Source: Sclerotiophoma versabilis (taxonomy: Eukaryota; Ascomycota; Dothideomycetes; Pleosporales; Didymellaceae). Taken from it: a stretch of 64,000 nt of DNA. Shown piece after piece: positions 9,235 to 20,842 of this stretch (within the stretch, counting starts at the first letter, position 1; each line of letters opens with the position of its first letter). The stretch is from the NCBI GenBank assembly GCA_012274445.1, contig JAAROD010000093.1:992001-1056000 (forward strand), given 5' to 3'. The translations under genes and the position numbers were made by a program. The notes beneath the pieces were generated by a model that did not search any database, was not told where the DNA came from, and saw nothing but the letters and a program-made list of their open reading frames with translations.

Positions 9235-10378
9235 ATGGCGTCCGCGACAGCCTTTAGTCCTCCCAACGATGGCTTGCAAGCGGGCATCATCAACGGCCTG
9301 TTCTACCACTGGTTACACGTTTCGCCTGACAGGTCGCGGGACGGCCCGAGGGATCTGAGCACTTGGCCCCGGACGCCACCACGTCTGTCAACCGTGATGC
9401 CTTTCGCACGCGACGCCAACTTTGTTGACCGAGGTACGCCACTCAGCAGGATCCATGAGCGATGCATGCTGCCAAACGCAAGGATAGCGTTCGTTGGTCT
9501 GGGCGGAGGTAGAGTGAAAAGCATGTAGACCCTCCATCAGCACAAGCCTAGCTAGCACGGCACATTAACAAGCGCAAAGCAAGTTGCAGCTTGCTATCAA
9601 GCATGACTACCGCACACATGAGGCGTTGCCAGAGCCGTAGGTGCTATGGGCGCGCGGCAGCAGCGCCACGCAGCTCAAGCAGAGCTTCTGCAACATCACC
9701 CACCACGTCAAGGTAGCAGTCGAAAATCTTCAAGCGAGTGCAACATCAGACATGAAACAGTAAAAAATAGTAGCTGCCTGTGCTGGACAACGTAGACGAC
9801 GCCAGCTTTCTGGTAGAGGCCTAAGGTGCCAGCTCGAAGGCTGCAGGCAGACTGCTGCGCGAGTACCTCCTCTGTTGCAAGCGCAGCTCGATCACCGTCA
9901 TAACACAAAACAAAAAAGCAGCGTTCAATTGGGCGGGGCAGCACGGCATAGCCAGGTTGAGGCTGATGAGTGAGGGGTAGGCGCAGACCTTACTTGGAGA
10001 GAAGCTGGGCGCGTAGGTAGCGCAGAAAACGCAAGAGGACAATAAAACCGTCGCTGAAATTACTCTAGTGCTTCAGTACATGCCGCCCGCTTCTGCTTGC
10101 TTCTTAGACTTGACTAGGTACTTGGTCACTAAACACAGTAGTGCACATTGCGAGGTTTAGGCAGCATCCTTTACAATCCTGCTTAGTTGTAACAAGAGTC
10201 ATCTACAAAGAGACTGTACTGGCAGGGCGAAGAACTCAACCATCAAGACGTGACAGATCTCGTTTGAGTACATACAGTAGACGCGGCCATCGGCGACAGA
10301 GCTTCTGTTGCTAATAAGCTTCTTTAACCAGCACGGGATCCCCAAGAGTGTGCTGGAGTTATCAGCCAAGCACAATTA
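9235..10378 (+). pseudogene. Decayed NB-ARC (STAND/NLR-type) gene
   Basis: Reading across frames gives the ordered blocks of a fungal NB-ARC protein. The first is an N-terminal leader (NDGLQAGIINGLFYHW). FARDANFVDRGTPLSRIHERC then leads into RIAFVGLGG (the P-loop start, to 9507). After a spacer of about 70 nt with GT..AG-like ends come KLQLAIKHDYR from 9581 and VLWARGSSATQLKQSF. Next are a Walker-B-like DNVDDASFLVEA (about 9790), REYLLCCKRSSITVIT, VAEITLVLQYMPP, and RPSATELLLLISFFNQHG (about 10284). The frame from 9581 is broken by several stops (first at 9638) and the P-loop is disrupted, so the gene is dead. The family normally senses a signal through a C-terminal repeat domain and activates an N-terminal effector. 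No TPR or ankyrin remnant was legible downstream. It is divergent from the HET gene. Confidence 0.8.
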
Positions 10379-11687
10379 AGGCAATGGTTTAAGAATACTG
10401 CCGCTTTCACTCATTCTGCACACCGCTGGGTGCTTGTCTTCCATTTTGGCATTCTTCTTAGTAGATCTGGTGCGTCGGCTTCGTTAGTGAGACGGCTTGA
10501 TGTCCTCTCAGTCTACCTTGAATCAAGCCGCTCACTACCCTAGCGGTAGATAGCAGACCAAGGTCACAGTAGCAGCACTATCACCGTGTATCTTGAGGTC
10601 GCATGAGCCAAAGTGATTAAGCTTTGCATGCGCGTAGACTGAAGCTGGAGGCAGTGAGATCGTTACAGTCGCGAAGATGATACTCTGCTTTCAAGGCTTG
10701 CAGTACATTTTACAGCCTAGATCCTCACTCTTTGAGCGATCGCATCCTGTGGTCTTTAGGTTTGCCGGTTATGCAGTAAGCATGTGTTACGTGCTAGTCA
10801 CAAACCTTGCATCCATTTTCAAGAGAGGTGTCAGTCTTGTTTCCTTCTATCTGTTTACTTGCACCAATACCTGCCAGATAGCGAAAGGATCTTAAGCTAA
10901 TGGGCATGCGAAAGGTTTTTGTCTCAACGTTCGGAGAAGAGCTAGGAGGTATTCAAGAGATCCCTAGACGTCCGGGACTTTCCTGTCGTGTTGCTGGCTG
11001 TCAAGACTGGGTATGTCCCCAACGATTGCATGTAGCTAGTCTCGAGCAAGTACTATTCGAGGATGGGCGTACTTCGTGTCGATGGCATCCATCGAGCAAA
11101 GATAGGGCTTCTTTTTCATTATCATCTCAGCTGTTATGGACGAATATGTCCACAGCCAGCATGTTGCATTTGGAAAAGGCTAGTCATCCTTGCGTAGCGT
11201 GTCTTCGCCTTGAAAGGCCATGGGCTTGTAAAGGCTCCTGCCGTTGTAGTCGGCGACGTCATTGCAATCTGGTGTTTGCCGCCTCATCCCACCTCCTAAT
11301 CTCCAGATACAGCGCAGCTCTGAATGCGACGACAATACCCGACAACTGAGAATGTTGCACAGACATCTGCGCAACTGTGGGTATCCAGGTCGGACACGAA
11401 GACAATGTGGCCAAGCGCTCAGCTTTCCAGCAGAGATTCCTATGTGAAGGACAACGTACACTGAAGATGACAGGAACTCGCGGTGAAGCTGGACCCAGAG
11501 TGTAGATCCACGATATAACCTGTGTGATACTCCGAAGACAAGGTGAAGGCAGGTTCGAGTGGCGCAGGATGCTGAAGTCTCGCCTCAGCCCGTCCTTTAC
11601 CCAGATCTTCAGCTTCTGATAGGAAACACTAAACCTCTCAATCAACCGCCGTCAACTGCCAGACCCATTGGTGGATTAGACAGAAAG
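10379..11687. other. Gene-poor stretch after the NB-ARC relic
   Basis: This may contain the worn C-terminal part of the NB-ARC gene, but I could not read repeat motifs. Open frames at 10677-10895 and 10900-11349 show no family resemblance and are probably chance. The right end must include the promoter of the F-box-like gene. Confidence 0.4.
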
Positions 11688-13013
11688 ATGGAGGATATCA
11701 ACGTCTTCGGCAGCGAACCTACAGCCAGAGCACCATCGCTTGCGTTGTCGGATATCTCTGAGCTTACTACGTTTACGGGATCCCCTAGCCCTGGGCTAGA
11801 TTATCAAGAGGCCTCTCATCATTTGGATGATGCAGTCTCTTTGACACCTCAAAGTACGCTGGGAAGGTCAAGAGCTGCTAATGGTCGCTTCACGCCACGC
11901 AACAGAAAGAGGACGGACTCTCCAGATACGTCCAGGTTGGTGCAACTGACCAAAATTTGAAACCCGTTTGACTAAACTTGATGTAGTCCGTCCAAGAAGC
12001 CGAGAAGCCTTCGAGAGTCATCAAGTCCTACCAGCGCCGCGTCTCTACAACGCCCACAAGACCCCAGATGCGCGCGTAGATATGAAGATGCTGTTCGGCC
12101 AAGTATCGGACCTGTACATCCAACTGCAGCTCCCTGGATTGCCGGAAGGGGCGGTTGTGGCACACTCGAAGTCATTCCCAAGGAAATTCGCCAGACAATC
12201 TACGGCTTTGCCTTCAGCACCGACGAACCAATTACTGTGAAGAAGTGCTGCGGTCTGGATACCACCGTTCGCGAGCGAGGAGCATGCAAGAAGCATGGAC
12301 GCCGCATTGCAATCGAAGGCGGTCGCTTCAACATCCTGCGGGTGTCCAAGACTATGAGGCTAGAAGCATCTTGGGTTGTGCTGAACCAGGGACGTCTGCT
12401 TTTAAGAGTAGGCAAGGCGCTTGCGCAGTATCTCGGGTGCTATCGCTGGAACGGCCAGCGACATTCACCAGGGTATCAAGTCCAGAACGACCGTAAGGCC
12501 AGGATGTGGGCCGCTGTTGGAAAATATCGGCACGTCAAGATTGAAATCTCCACAGACACACTTATGAGGGGCGATCCCGTGCTTTACATCAGTTCCTTGG
12601 TCGACGTTGCATTGTCGCTATGCCAGAGCTGGGCCCAGATATCCTCACCGTCCACTACTACAGATAGTGTTTCTCTGCACACCGTCGAAGTCCATCTCGG
12701 AGACTTGTTTCAAGCCGCACTCCCCTTCAACGCCTTTTCCAAAAGCGAGACATACAATTTGTTCATGTGGACATCCCGATATGTGCTACACTCGTGGCGT
12801 ATGCCGAACTTTGACAAGATGGCGGCAGACTCAGGTCGCAACCTCCTGCGACTCGTTGCGGTCGTTGACAAGTATCGTAGACGCACAGAGTGGAAGTTCT
12901 TTTCAAGCCCGCCGCGCGGTGATGACTACAAAGGTGGGCGAAAGTGGTTGATGACGTTCCAGGCGGAGTGTGCTAAGCATGGCATGCTTATTGAGCACAG
13001 TGGTTGCGTTTGA
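11688..13013 (+). CDS. F-box-like hypothetical protein, two exons
   Basis: Exons are 11688-11935 and 11987-13013. The 51-nt intron 11936-11986 has a GT donor after TCCAG, an actaaac branch-like site and a TAG acceptor. Splicing joins two frames into a 424-aa protein. Residues 1-140 are low-complexity and Ser/Pro-rich. LEVIPKEIRQTIYGFAF at about 143-159 resembles the start of the F-box-like motif common in fungal proteins of unknown function ('LPxEIRxxIY'). Next come Cys residues (KKCCGL...RGACKKHG) and ILRVSKTMRLEASWVVLNQG, which fits the usual 'LLxVNRxIRxEA' segment, and then a C-terminal domain I do not recognise. A role as a substrate receptor of an SCF ubiquitin ligase is only a family-based possibility. 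The ATG at 11688 is the only in-frame ATG in the first exon. Confidence 0.72.
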
Positions 13014-13462
13014 GGTCGAAGATGACATGTATCCGCGTTTGATGGAGCGTGTTTTTGCTTAACCAAATGAGAGCGAGACGGCCTGAAGCACACGACTCAA
13101 CACCCTCGACGATATTCGACTTTCCTAACGGCCTCAACGCTGGCGTAATCAAGCTAGCATTCTTAGGTGCCATTTGACGGGCATCATAAACGATTCATTG
13201 ATTCCGGGTGGCGTCAGTACACTTTGTCTTCTTGACACGCACACAGTGTGAACGACGTTTGGGGAACGGGGTGATTTGAACGGATCTACCATTTTGATAT
13301 ATCAATATTCAGTGCCATTAGCACGACTCAGTTCCATCTCATCTTGCACCAACCATCTTCTCCCGAACAACACCATCATCCCACTTCCTACCATCCACAA
13401 CCATCAGCAGGAGCAGCGATAACACCACCATCATTGACATCCCCCGCATTCATAGCATACCA
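13014..13462. other. Convergent intergenic region
   Basis: 3' DNA between the F-box-like gene and the small leftward gene. It has CACCA-rich low complexity at 13345-13440 and no gene. Confidence 0.5.
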
Positions 13463-13919
13463 TCACTTATCCGCCGCGTCCAACGGCCGATTCTGGCCAA
13501 ACGCCAACGTCTTCTCCCTCTTCTCAGCATCACTCTCTTTAGGATCATGACTCATCGCATCCTGACTCGCCGTCGTCTCCTCGGTAGCACCCAGTCCGCC
13601 CTCTTCGGGCCGCGACACGGGCTTCGCAGTGCTAGCTGTATCCTGATCCTTCACTCCGCGCGTCGCGGCCGAGGCATTGATGTCCTGTGCGTCGGCCGAT
13701 GAGGCTTGCGGGTTGGATGCGTTGGAGTTGTTTTTGCTGGATGATGCGGATGACGGGTTTACGGCGTAGGGGCGCGATAGGGAGGGAGTCAGGACTGCAT
13801 TTTATATATATTTAGGATTTTGATTGCTAGTGGGAGTGAGGGTAGGTACCTGTTTTGCGGTGGAGAGGGTGGGTTGGGCGGGTGCGGCGGGTGAGCGAGG
13901 CGAGGATTCTGGAGATCAT
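13463..13919 (-). CDS. Small probable mitochondrial protein, two exons
   Basis: Exon 1 (13919-13850) and exon 2 (13794-13463) flank a 55-nt GT-AG intron (13849-13795). The protein is 133 aa. It begins MISRILASLTRRTRPTHPLH, an Arg-rich, acid-free amphipathic start typical of a mitochondrial presequence, and continues to LSRPYAV. The middle is Ser/Asn/Ala-rich. The C-terminus (SHDPKESDAEKREKTLAFG, then QNRPLDAADK) is charged and looks like a conserved end, but I cannot name the family. Both splice sites are canonical and the spliced frame is open throughout. Confidence 0.68.
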
Positions 13920-14379
13920 TGTGATGGGGTTGGTTGGAGGGCGTGGTTAGATAAAGACGGTGTGGTTAGATACGAATGGTGGTTGCGGCTCGAGTAGCTG
14001 CTGAATGTGTGTTTGAAGTGGATTGATTTCGAGGCATTGAATGCCAATTGAGTACTTATTGGTGGTGTTGCTGCAGATCGATGCTGCATGGTTGACGTAT
14101 CTGTGATGATGAGAGACGTCATGGTGAGCATACCTCGTCTGCCACAACGCGCAACGGAAGCGATACAAGGGAGCTACAGTGCTGGTCCAAAGACATCGAG
14201 CTCTGACTCGTGCTTTCACTCTAGATATGCCGCGTTGGATGCGAGTTGCGCCGTGAACTGCACCATCACGTGGCATTGATAGAAATATCTCAGTTGCGAA
14301 TCTCATAAATGTCATGTCGATAAAACACCGTTCTGTGCAGTCTCTAACCAGATGACTAGATGATTAGATGATTAGATGA
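13920..14379. other. Intergenic region with 8-bp repeat
   Basis: Promoter side of the small leftward gene and 3' side of the desaturase gene. An ATGATTAG repeat (four units, the first being ATGACTAG) runs from 14352 to 14383, directly into the desaturase stop codon. No gene is visible. Confidence 0.55.
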
Positions 14380-15589
14380 TTAGAAAACACCAGGGATGCG
14401 GCCCTTTTTCTCGTTGTTGCCCAGCTCTTCCTCGCTCCAGCCGCTGGCAGCACCGACCTTGCGCCCACCCTCCTCACGCTTCACACGGCACCACAGACTG
14501 ATGTCCTTGTCCATCACAAACTGCCACATGACATAGACCCAGCTCTTGTGCACGGGCAGGTCGTCGTAGAACTCGTGCGCAATGCGGTTCAGCTTGGGGA
14601 GCCTTGTCCACGGCACTGCAGGAAAGTCGTGGTGCTCATTGTGCAGGCCGACGTTGTAGGTGAGGTAGTTGAGGATGCCGTAGTACGAGTACGTCTCGGG
14701 GATAGGGATCTTGTTGGCGGGGTTCGATGCGTCCTTCTCGGGCTTCTCGAAGACGTAGTGCTCGGCGATGAAGTGGCCAGCGCAGGGGTGCAGCGAGCCA
14801 GCGAGGAAGCTGCTCAAGATCAGGTAGGCCAGTGCCTTTGCTCCTGCGAAGTGGACGAGCGCATAGTCGAAGGCGAGCTGGACGGCGATGTTGAAGAGGT
14901 GGATCTTGGTGAGCGGCAGGTTGTAGATGAACATGGGTCGCAGGGCGTAGAAGAGGATCTGGCATGTGCAGAAGAAGGCCTTGCCGGCGACCGAGTCGAG
15001 GAACCAGGCCTCGAAGGCGGTGGGCAGGTCCGTGTCGAGCCCGTTCACGCCGAGCGACTTGTGGTGGGTCAGATGGTAGGGGCGGAACGAGGCGCTGTAG
15101 GGAATGCCAATGGGCAGGTTGGCGAAGACGGCGATGACGCGGTTAGCCAGCGGCGAGCGGAAGGCCAGGTTGTGGGAGATCTCGTGGATGGCGAGGAACA
15201 GGTTCTGGTTCGCAGTGGCGCCGACGAGGTAGGCCGTCAGGAAGAAGCGCCACGACAGGAAGGGCGTGTTGCGGAGGAGGACGGCGCAGGCGACCTGGAT
15301 GGACACGACCAGGAGGACGACCCATTTGGTGAGGGGCTCAGGGCCGCAGAGCTTGGTGACCTGAGTGTGTGAGCAGTTGCAGCAGCGGTGCGTGGGAGGG
15401 CTGCAGTACCTCCGGGTGCGCCTTGATGATGGCCATGCGCCGCGTGCGGTGCGGCTCTTCGGTGTACGTCCAGAAGAAGTCCTCATGGTCGTGGGCCGCC
15501 TGGGCCTGCTGCGACTCGGCCGTGACGGTGAAGCTGCGCTTGGCGGGCTCGCGGGGCGGCAGCGTGGCGGTGGTGGTCGAGGCCCGCAT
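14380..15589 (-). CDS. DES1: Sphingolipid delta-4 desaturase (dihydroceramide desaturase)
   Basis: Exon 1 (15589-15410) and exon 2 (15360-14380) flank a 49-nt GT-AG intron (15409-15361). The protein is 386 aa. The three His boxes of membrane fatty-acid desaturases are present: HEISH (119-123), HLTHH (156-160) and HNEHH (300-304), the last followed by DFP as in the DES family. The N-terminal FFWTYTEEPHRTRR is the conserved lead segment of this family. Hydrophobic segments lie at about 71-110, 130-150 and 185-250. The enzyme adds the delta-4 double bond to dihydroceramide in the ER; in many fungi this feeds glucosylceramide synthesis. The length fits the family. Upstream GC-rich frames are ignored because 15589 starts the family N-terminus. 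Confidence 0.93.
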
Positions 15590-15933
15590 TGTGGGAGACA
15601 CAGCTGGGGGTGCAGTGGCAATGGCAGCTCGGAGTGCGATGACAATGGCGGCCCGGAGTAGCAATGGCGGGAGTGTGGGTGGGCTGGACTGGCTTCAGCG
15701 TGCGAGCGACGGCATTGCAGCCATGTCGAAATGTCTGTCCGCGCTGAGCCCTCCCGTGCTTGGCATGAGGGTCCTGTGGAGAAAGTGCGGTGTGGGCCCA
15801 CCGTCGCGCCATGGTTGGCCACAGCCAACGCCACCCGCCACCGCCGATCAGGGGCGCGCGCGGCCAGACCCAGACGGCCGTTGTCACCCCGTCGCGCTGC
15901 ACGTGTTGGGTGCTGGTTCATTAGTTGCATTCA
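15590..15933. promoter_or_regulatory. Upstream region of the desaturase gene
   Basis: GC-rich space between the desaturase start and the 3' end of the Sur7-like gene, both on the minus strand. No separate gene is visible. Confidence 0.45.
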
Positions 15934-17280
15934 TCATATGTATACGTCTGTACGCATGTTGGGCTTCCGGCGCCGGCCTTGCAAGTCGCGCCAGACCTCC
16001 TTGCCAATGCCCTTCCAGTTTCCCATCTCGTCTTCGTCGCGCTGCCGCCTGATGAAGCTCGACTTCCTCGTCTCCACAAACCACACGCTGGTCCAGTAGC
16101 CTGCCACCAAGCTCACAAACACAGCGCTCAGCCACACCAGCAGCAGCACCGTGCCTCCTTGGTTGATTCGCACCCCCGCTGTCTCGCTCAAGCCGTTGAC
16201 CACGCCCGCCACCACCACCACCGCCGTGAGCAGAGTCGCCGCAAGAGATGCGAAGACGCTCGCCAGTGCCGGCCAAAACATGTTGATGTAGACGAGCAGT
16301 CGTGACTGCGGAAAGAATACCGCTGGAGGGATGGAAATTACTGACAGGATAGAGCCAATCAGAGTGATGATGAGGAATGCAAACACTGCTTTGCGCAGCA
16401 CGTCCAGACCCCCAAGGCCGCCGTTGAGTGACGACGTGAGTTTGGCAAGCAACGGCACCGACACTTCAGTCTGCCCCACGGTCACGGATGAGGGAATGCT
16501 CTTGCTCGCATCGGATAGGCCTGAGTCTGTTAGCCCGCTTGAAACCCCTGGCGCTGGTGCTCTTCTCACTCTTGTCAACTTCTTCCCAGCTACGGCACTC
16601 GCTCACTTGAGCTCCGTCTGCATTGCTTTCGTTGGCACCGGCAAGCCTAGCAGAGCACACTTTTCGAAGGTAGACATAATAAAAGTCCTCGAGGCCCGCT
16701 TTATCGACAACACTCTCAACCACCCCGTTGACCAAGTCCTCGAGCCCGTCGTTGACCGCGTCTGTGAGGTTGCCAGTAAGGTCGCTGAACGCATCAAGAG
16801 CTCCATTCAGAATGTTGTTTGGGTTTGCTGGATTGAGCGGGTTGTTCGACGAGAAAGGGTTCAGTACATCCAGAGGATTTGGTGCAACAGATGGAGTCGC
16901 TGCCGGCGCTGCCGGTGCTGTTGACGTTGTACTTGCTCTCTTGAAAGTGATAATATCCTGGCCAGCGTGCGAAGTGTTCAACTGGCGCTTGTCAGTTTCG
17001 ACCCGCAAATGCTCGAATTGCAACCTACAGCGACTAGATACATGTCCTCAAAACTGCCCTCCTTCTGCCCAGCAAGCACCACGATCAGACTAAGAACGAA
17101 GGCTGTGAGCGATAGTACTAGGGGAAACACCCCAGAGAATCGGTACTTCATCATGACCCTCTTCGGAGTTTTTGGCGGTGAAGGAAGCGCCTTGTAAGTC
17201 GATTGCCGTTGGTCTCCAAGGTCAGGTTCAATGGAAACTTTCTCCCAATAGACATGCGGGGCCTGCGTTTCTGTTGACAT
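15934..17280 (-). CDS. Sur7/PalI-type four-TM plasma-membrane protein
   Basis: Proposed exons are 17280-17029, 16981-16594 and 16547-15934, giving about 417 aa. Intron 1 (17028-16982, GTAGGT..CAG, CTGAC branch) is convincing. Intron 2 (16593-16548) is the best in-frame choice, but other acceptors nearby (ending at 16554 or 16527) would also keep frame. TM1 (FPLVLSLTAFVLSLIVVLAG) follows a cytosolic N-terminus. A long extracellular loop with Thr/Ala/Pro- and Asn-rich sequence and YYVYLRKVC follows, then three clustered TMs (FLIITLIGSILSVIS; ALASVFASLAATLLTAVVVV; VLLLVWLSAVFVSLVAGYW) and a basic tail. This is the topology of the SUR7/PalI family, whose members act at eisosomes, in endocytosis, or in pH signalling. 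The subfamily is not resolved. An in-frame ATG nine codons upstream (17307) is an alternative start. Confidence 0.78.
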
Positions 17281-18385
17281 GGTCGATGTTGTTATGCGCA
17301 GATGCAATGCATTTGGTATGAATGGTTGTCATCCAAGACAGTGGAATGTAACTTAGATGGCATTGATACCCCATTAAAAGCAAGCCCATGATAACAGCAG
17401 ATGCATGCAGCAGTGACGCAATGTTTCAGCATACCGAGACGTAGCGGAGTGCCTTTAGAAACTTTAAACTCCACGGATCTCGGTGGGCCATAGTGTGGGG
17501 TAGCTGTGCTGTCGCATGATGGTGTTTGATTAGCCTTCGAATGCGGTAGTACCCGCGGGCGTCAAACGGTCTGGTCGGTCCGAGCGGTTTACATAGTCAC
17601 CGTTGAACATCATGCGAGCGCGGCTAATCGGTATGTCGCATCACTCCTGCTGGTGAGCTCTCGAAGCTGCGTCCAGATGCTGCTTGAAGAGTCGTGGTAG
17701 CAGCAGGGCGAACAACGTCAGCCCGAAAATCACAAAACAACAGGTTTTGCAACTGCGGCTCTGCCCAGAATCGAAACTTGCAAAAACCCAACGAGCGTTT
17801 CCGAGGTTGCAGTTGAAATGTTGATACAAGCTTGGACCCTGATGTCCGGATATGGTGAGACGCAAGCAGCTTCAGTCCCAATCTTCAGCCACGGAACGCC
17901 ATAAACCGACTTGAGCGACCGACGTAATACCGCAAAGAGAATGAGGTCGCGATCTTCGCCTAACTTGGCAGACTGACTGACCGGCTCTTTTTCAATCGAG
18001 ATCTTGTGTCTATGGTGGAGTTGGTGGTACACGGTTTGCGCGAATCAGGTGCACGCGAGTACAAAAACACTTCATTCTCGGTTGTGTTGTGGAACAGTTA
18101 CACAAGAGATGCCTGTATTCAAGGTGACCTCGTTGCAATCAGCTTTGAGTAGGTAGCAAGTCAGAATCAGACTGACATCGCCCAGCTGTCGAGTTCGTTT
18201 TAGCGACGAAGTAATCCTGCATGGATCAAGGTTATGCAGCTTGCCCAATCGTGGTCTTGTATATGAACATCCAGTTTCCTGTAGTGCGATTGGCCAGATC
18301 AAGGACTTTTGGTTGGGTGTGCCTCGGCAAAGAATCTCAAGGCCCGCGGATGTGCTGCGCCGGCAACACGTGATCCATTCTCTGC
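17281..18385. other. Intergenic region, about 1.1 kb
   Basis: Upstream of the Sur7-like gene and downstream of the first Zn2Cys6 regulator. Short open frames show no domains and I see no repeat or RNA gene. Confidence 0.5.
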
Positions 18386-20842
18386 TCAGTACGGTGGCTG
18401 TTGCACCTGCGGTGGGAGATTCGACGGGAAACCACCCTGAACATTTGTTAGTAAGCGGTTTGATGATCGTTTTGGGTCCAATTTTGTTACTTACCCAACC
18501 AAAGTTTTCCGTGAATGCATCCAAATCCATAGGGACGTCAGGCATCAAAAAGGGGTTCGCATAGCCACCATTACCCAGAATTTGATAGCTCGGGTTTACA
18601 GCTTCGTTGTTAAAGTCATTGAAATCAAAGGAAGAGGCTGGCGATGCCAAATCAAACTGCTCCGGAGCGACGTTTCCTGCAAGACAGTGTCAGAAAATCT
18701 TCATAGCACATACTATGGTGAACCGCTTCACTCACGCCATGATTGGCCCTGTGCAACATTCGTGCTCGAGTTTGCTCTGTCGAGGACCAGTTTGACGGCA
18801 GCAGCAACCTTCCGGGCTTCATGCGACCTCCGACTTGCTTTTGACCAGATCGTGTATGCGTTTTGTAGCGCTTCTACAATCTCCGAACGCGTCGGTGGTC
18901 CATGATCGAGTTGAAGCCCGCTCGTTGGAGTCGCAGACGTCGGCTGTATCGGTGCGCTAAGATCGGCGTCCAGATCAAGGATCAAAACAGTAGTCGCGAG
19001 GATGAAGTCGTGCGCAACAATCGAGGACATATACCAGCTGACGGTGAAGCTTTGCATCCCTGGAGACCACAACTTCCCCCCAGGCCGTATCTCACCCTCG
19101 ACTTTCCTTTGGAACCCCAACATCTCGGTCGCTGCATTCAGACAGACTCGTCTAGAATACTCGTAGTTTGGATCGGTGCGACCGAGCAATAAGTATGGGC
19201 AATGCAGTTGTAGCTCGCTTTTCAGAAATGTCAAGCCAAGATAGAATCGTCGCATCGAAGCTGGTGAGAGAGTATCCTTGAAATCTTCGCCCGGTATTGG
19301 TTTGGCACACTCTGGCAAATTGGTGTATACTTCTCGAAACATCGCGTCCAATTCCATGACTTCTCGATATGGAGGCTGCGACGTGATGTTCATTAGATCC
19401 ATGACTTTCGCATGTGCCAGCCGAACGCGCGTCAGAACCACGGTGTACAAAGAAGGTGTCAACTCAATCTCCGGTCGCGATGGAGGAAGCTCGGTGATAT
19501 CCTCGTGGATGTCTTCGTCGAGTAAATTGCGAGGCTCCTGAGTATCGCACATAAACGGCTGTATAAGTCTAGGCAGACCGACTTGGGATGATGTGGCGAG
19601 ATCAATCGACATGACCATGAGCCAACACCTACGCCGCATCTCTGCTTTGAACGGCGAGATGTCTGAGAACCGCGAAGGCTCCCTATGGTATCCCATGCGG
19701 AAAGCAATACGGACGATGACCCCAACAAGGATGGACATGCTGAACTGTGAGTCCGCTGAGCGTAGGTGCTCAGTGCCGAAATACATGATGAGGACCTCAA
19801 CAGTATAAGGAGGACATTTTGCGTAGTTCGCTAGGACCAGACACTGCACTAGCTTCTCACGATAGAAATCGATGCGTGCAGTAAACAACGAAGGTGTAGC
19901 AGCCCCTTGAAGGGCTCCTTCATGATTTTCAAAGCCTGCCTGAAATTGCGCTCCGAGCGCAAGAATAGCAAACAAAAAGCCCAGCCACATGGTAGATGTT
20001 TCGAATGGTTGAGTCCAGAACCTTTCATACTGGGACAACTTGTCAGTACATATCAAAGAAGGACTGATGGTGATCTGACCTCTCTCAAGAACGTGGGTTT
20101 ATGCACCAAGTCTGTTGATGTTAGCCGATCAGTCAGCGGATGCAATTACCTTCTAGTCTTACTTGGAGATGTTAACATCGACGCAAAGTATGTAGAGATC
20201 AACTGGTCTGCTTCAGTACGCGGAGGCAAAGCAGCAAGCAGTTCCTGTTTTGACGCGTGCCGTTGGCGACCGAATAGGAGATCTGGGCCTGGCACATCGG
20301 TAAAGTTGTCGACTCGTGAGTGTGCTGTAGTGGGAATTTCATCAAGATGTTCCCGAAGTTCTGATATCTGCAGGAATGTCAGGAAAGTACGACCAGAAAG
20401 CTCTTCTGAACCGACTAACCCCGTCCAGGATGCTGGTCCAATGCGCACTATTCGTGTAGCTCGTTGTATCGCCTTTGAATCGTACACGATCCGTCATGTT
20501 TGGTATCTCTGCATCATTGTCTTCATTCAGATGCTGGAAGTGTGACATGGCTGGCGTCGCTGGAGAACCGTGACCAACGTCCTTGCCGCTCATGAGTGTT
20601 GTCACCAGCTTTTCCAATTGATCGATGCGATCATGTACGCTGTGAGGGGCCTTCGGCTCTTGAGCCGCTGGGAAACTTCGTACATAAGTACATGATAATG
20701 CCAGACCTCTGTCGACGCATGTTTTGCAAGGTTGCTGCCGGTCGCATTTCAGTTTGCGACGGCGACAGAGAGTACAACTAACGATTGGCTTGTCTCTTCG
20801 TCGGCTTGGCGGCACAACACGCGTTTGTGAATCTGTACTCAT
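18386..20842 (-). CDS. Zn2Cys6 transcription factor with fungal-specific domain, six exons
   Basis: Exons: 20842-20420, 20367-20163, 20111-20080, 20029-18736, 18676-18495 and 18436-18386; introns of 50-59 nt all have GT-AG ends and keep frame, giving 728 aa. The zinc cluster CTLCRRRKLKCDRQQPCKTC lies at C23, C26, C33, C39, C42, C51 (CX2CX6CX5CX2CX8C). The linker carries HDRIDQLEKLVTTLM, a dimerisation coiled coil. The 32-nt third exon encodes part of PNLVHKPTFLREYERFW, the common start of the fungal_trans region, and exon 4 holds its core (MSILVGVIVRIAFRMGYHRE, AEMRRRCWLMVMSIDL). The last exon ends NLPPQVQQPPY. It should be a nuclear DNA-binding regulator; the target is unknown. It is divergent from a second regulator. 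Confidence 0.9.

Noticed and set aside
10677..11349. Open frames of 72 and 149 codons as separate genes
   Set aside because: No motifs, no matching splice pattern and unusual composition. They lie where the tail of the NB-ARC gene would have been.
14548..15372. 274-codon plus-strand frame
   Set aside because: It is antisense to the desaturase exons, with Val/Glu/Gly-rich composition typical of a shadow frame.
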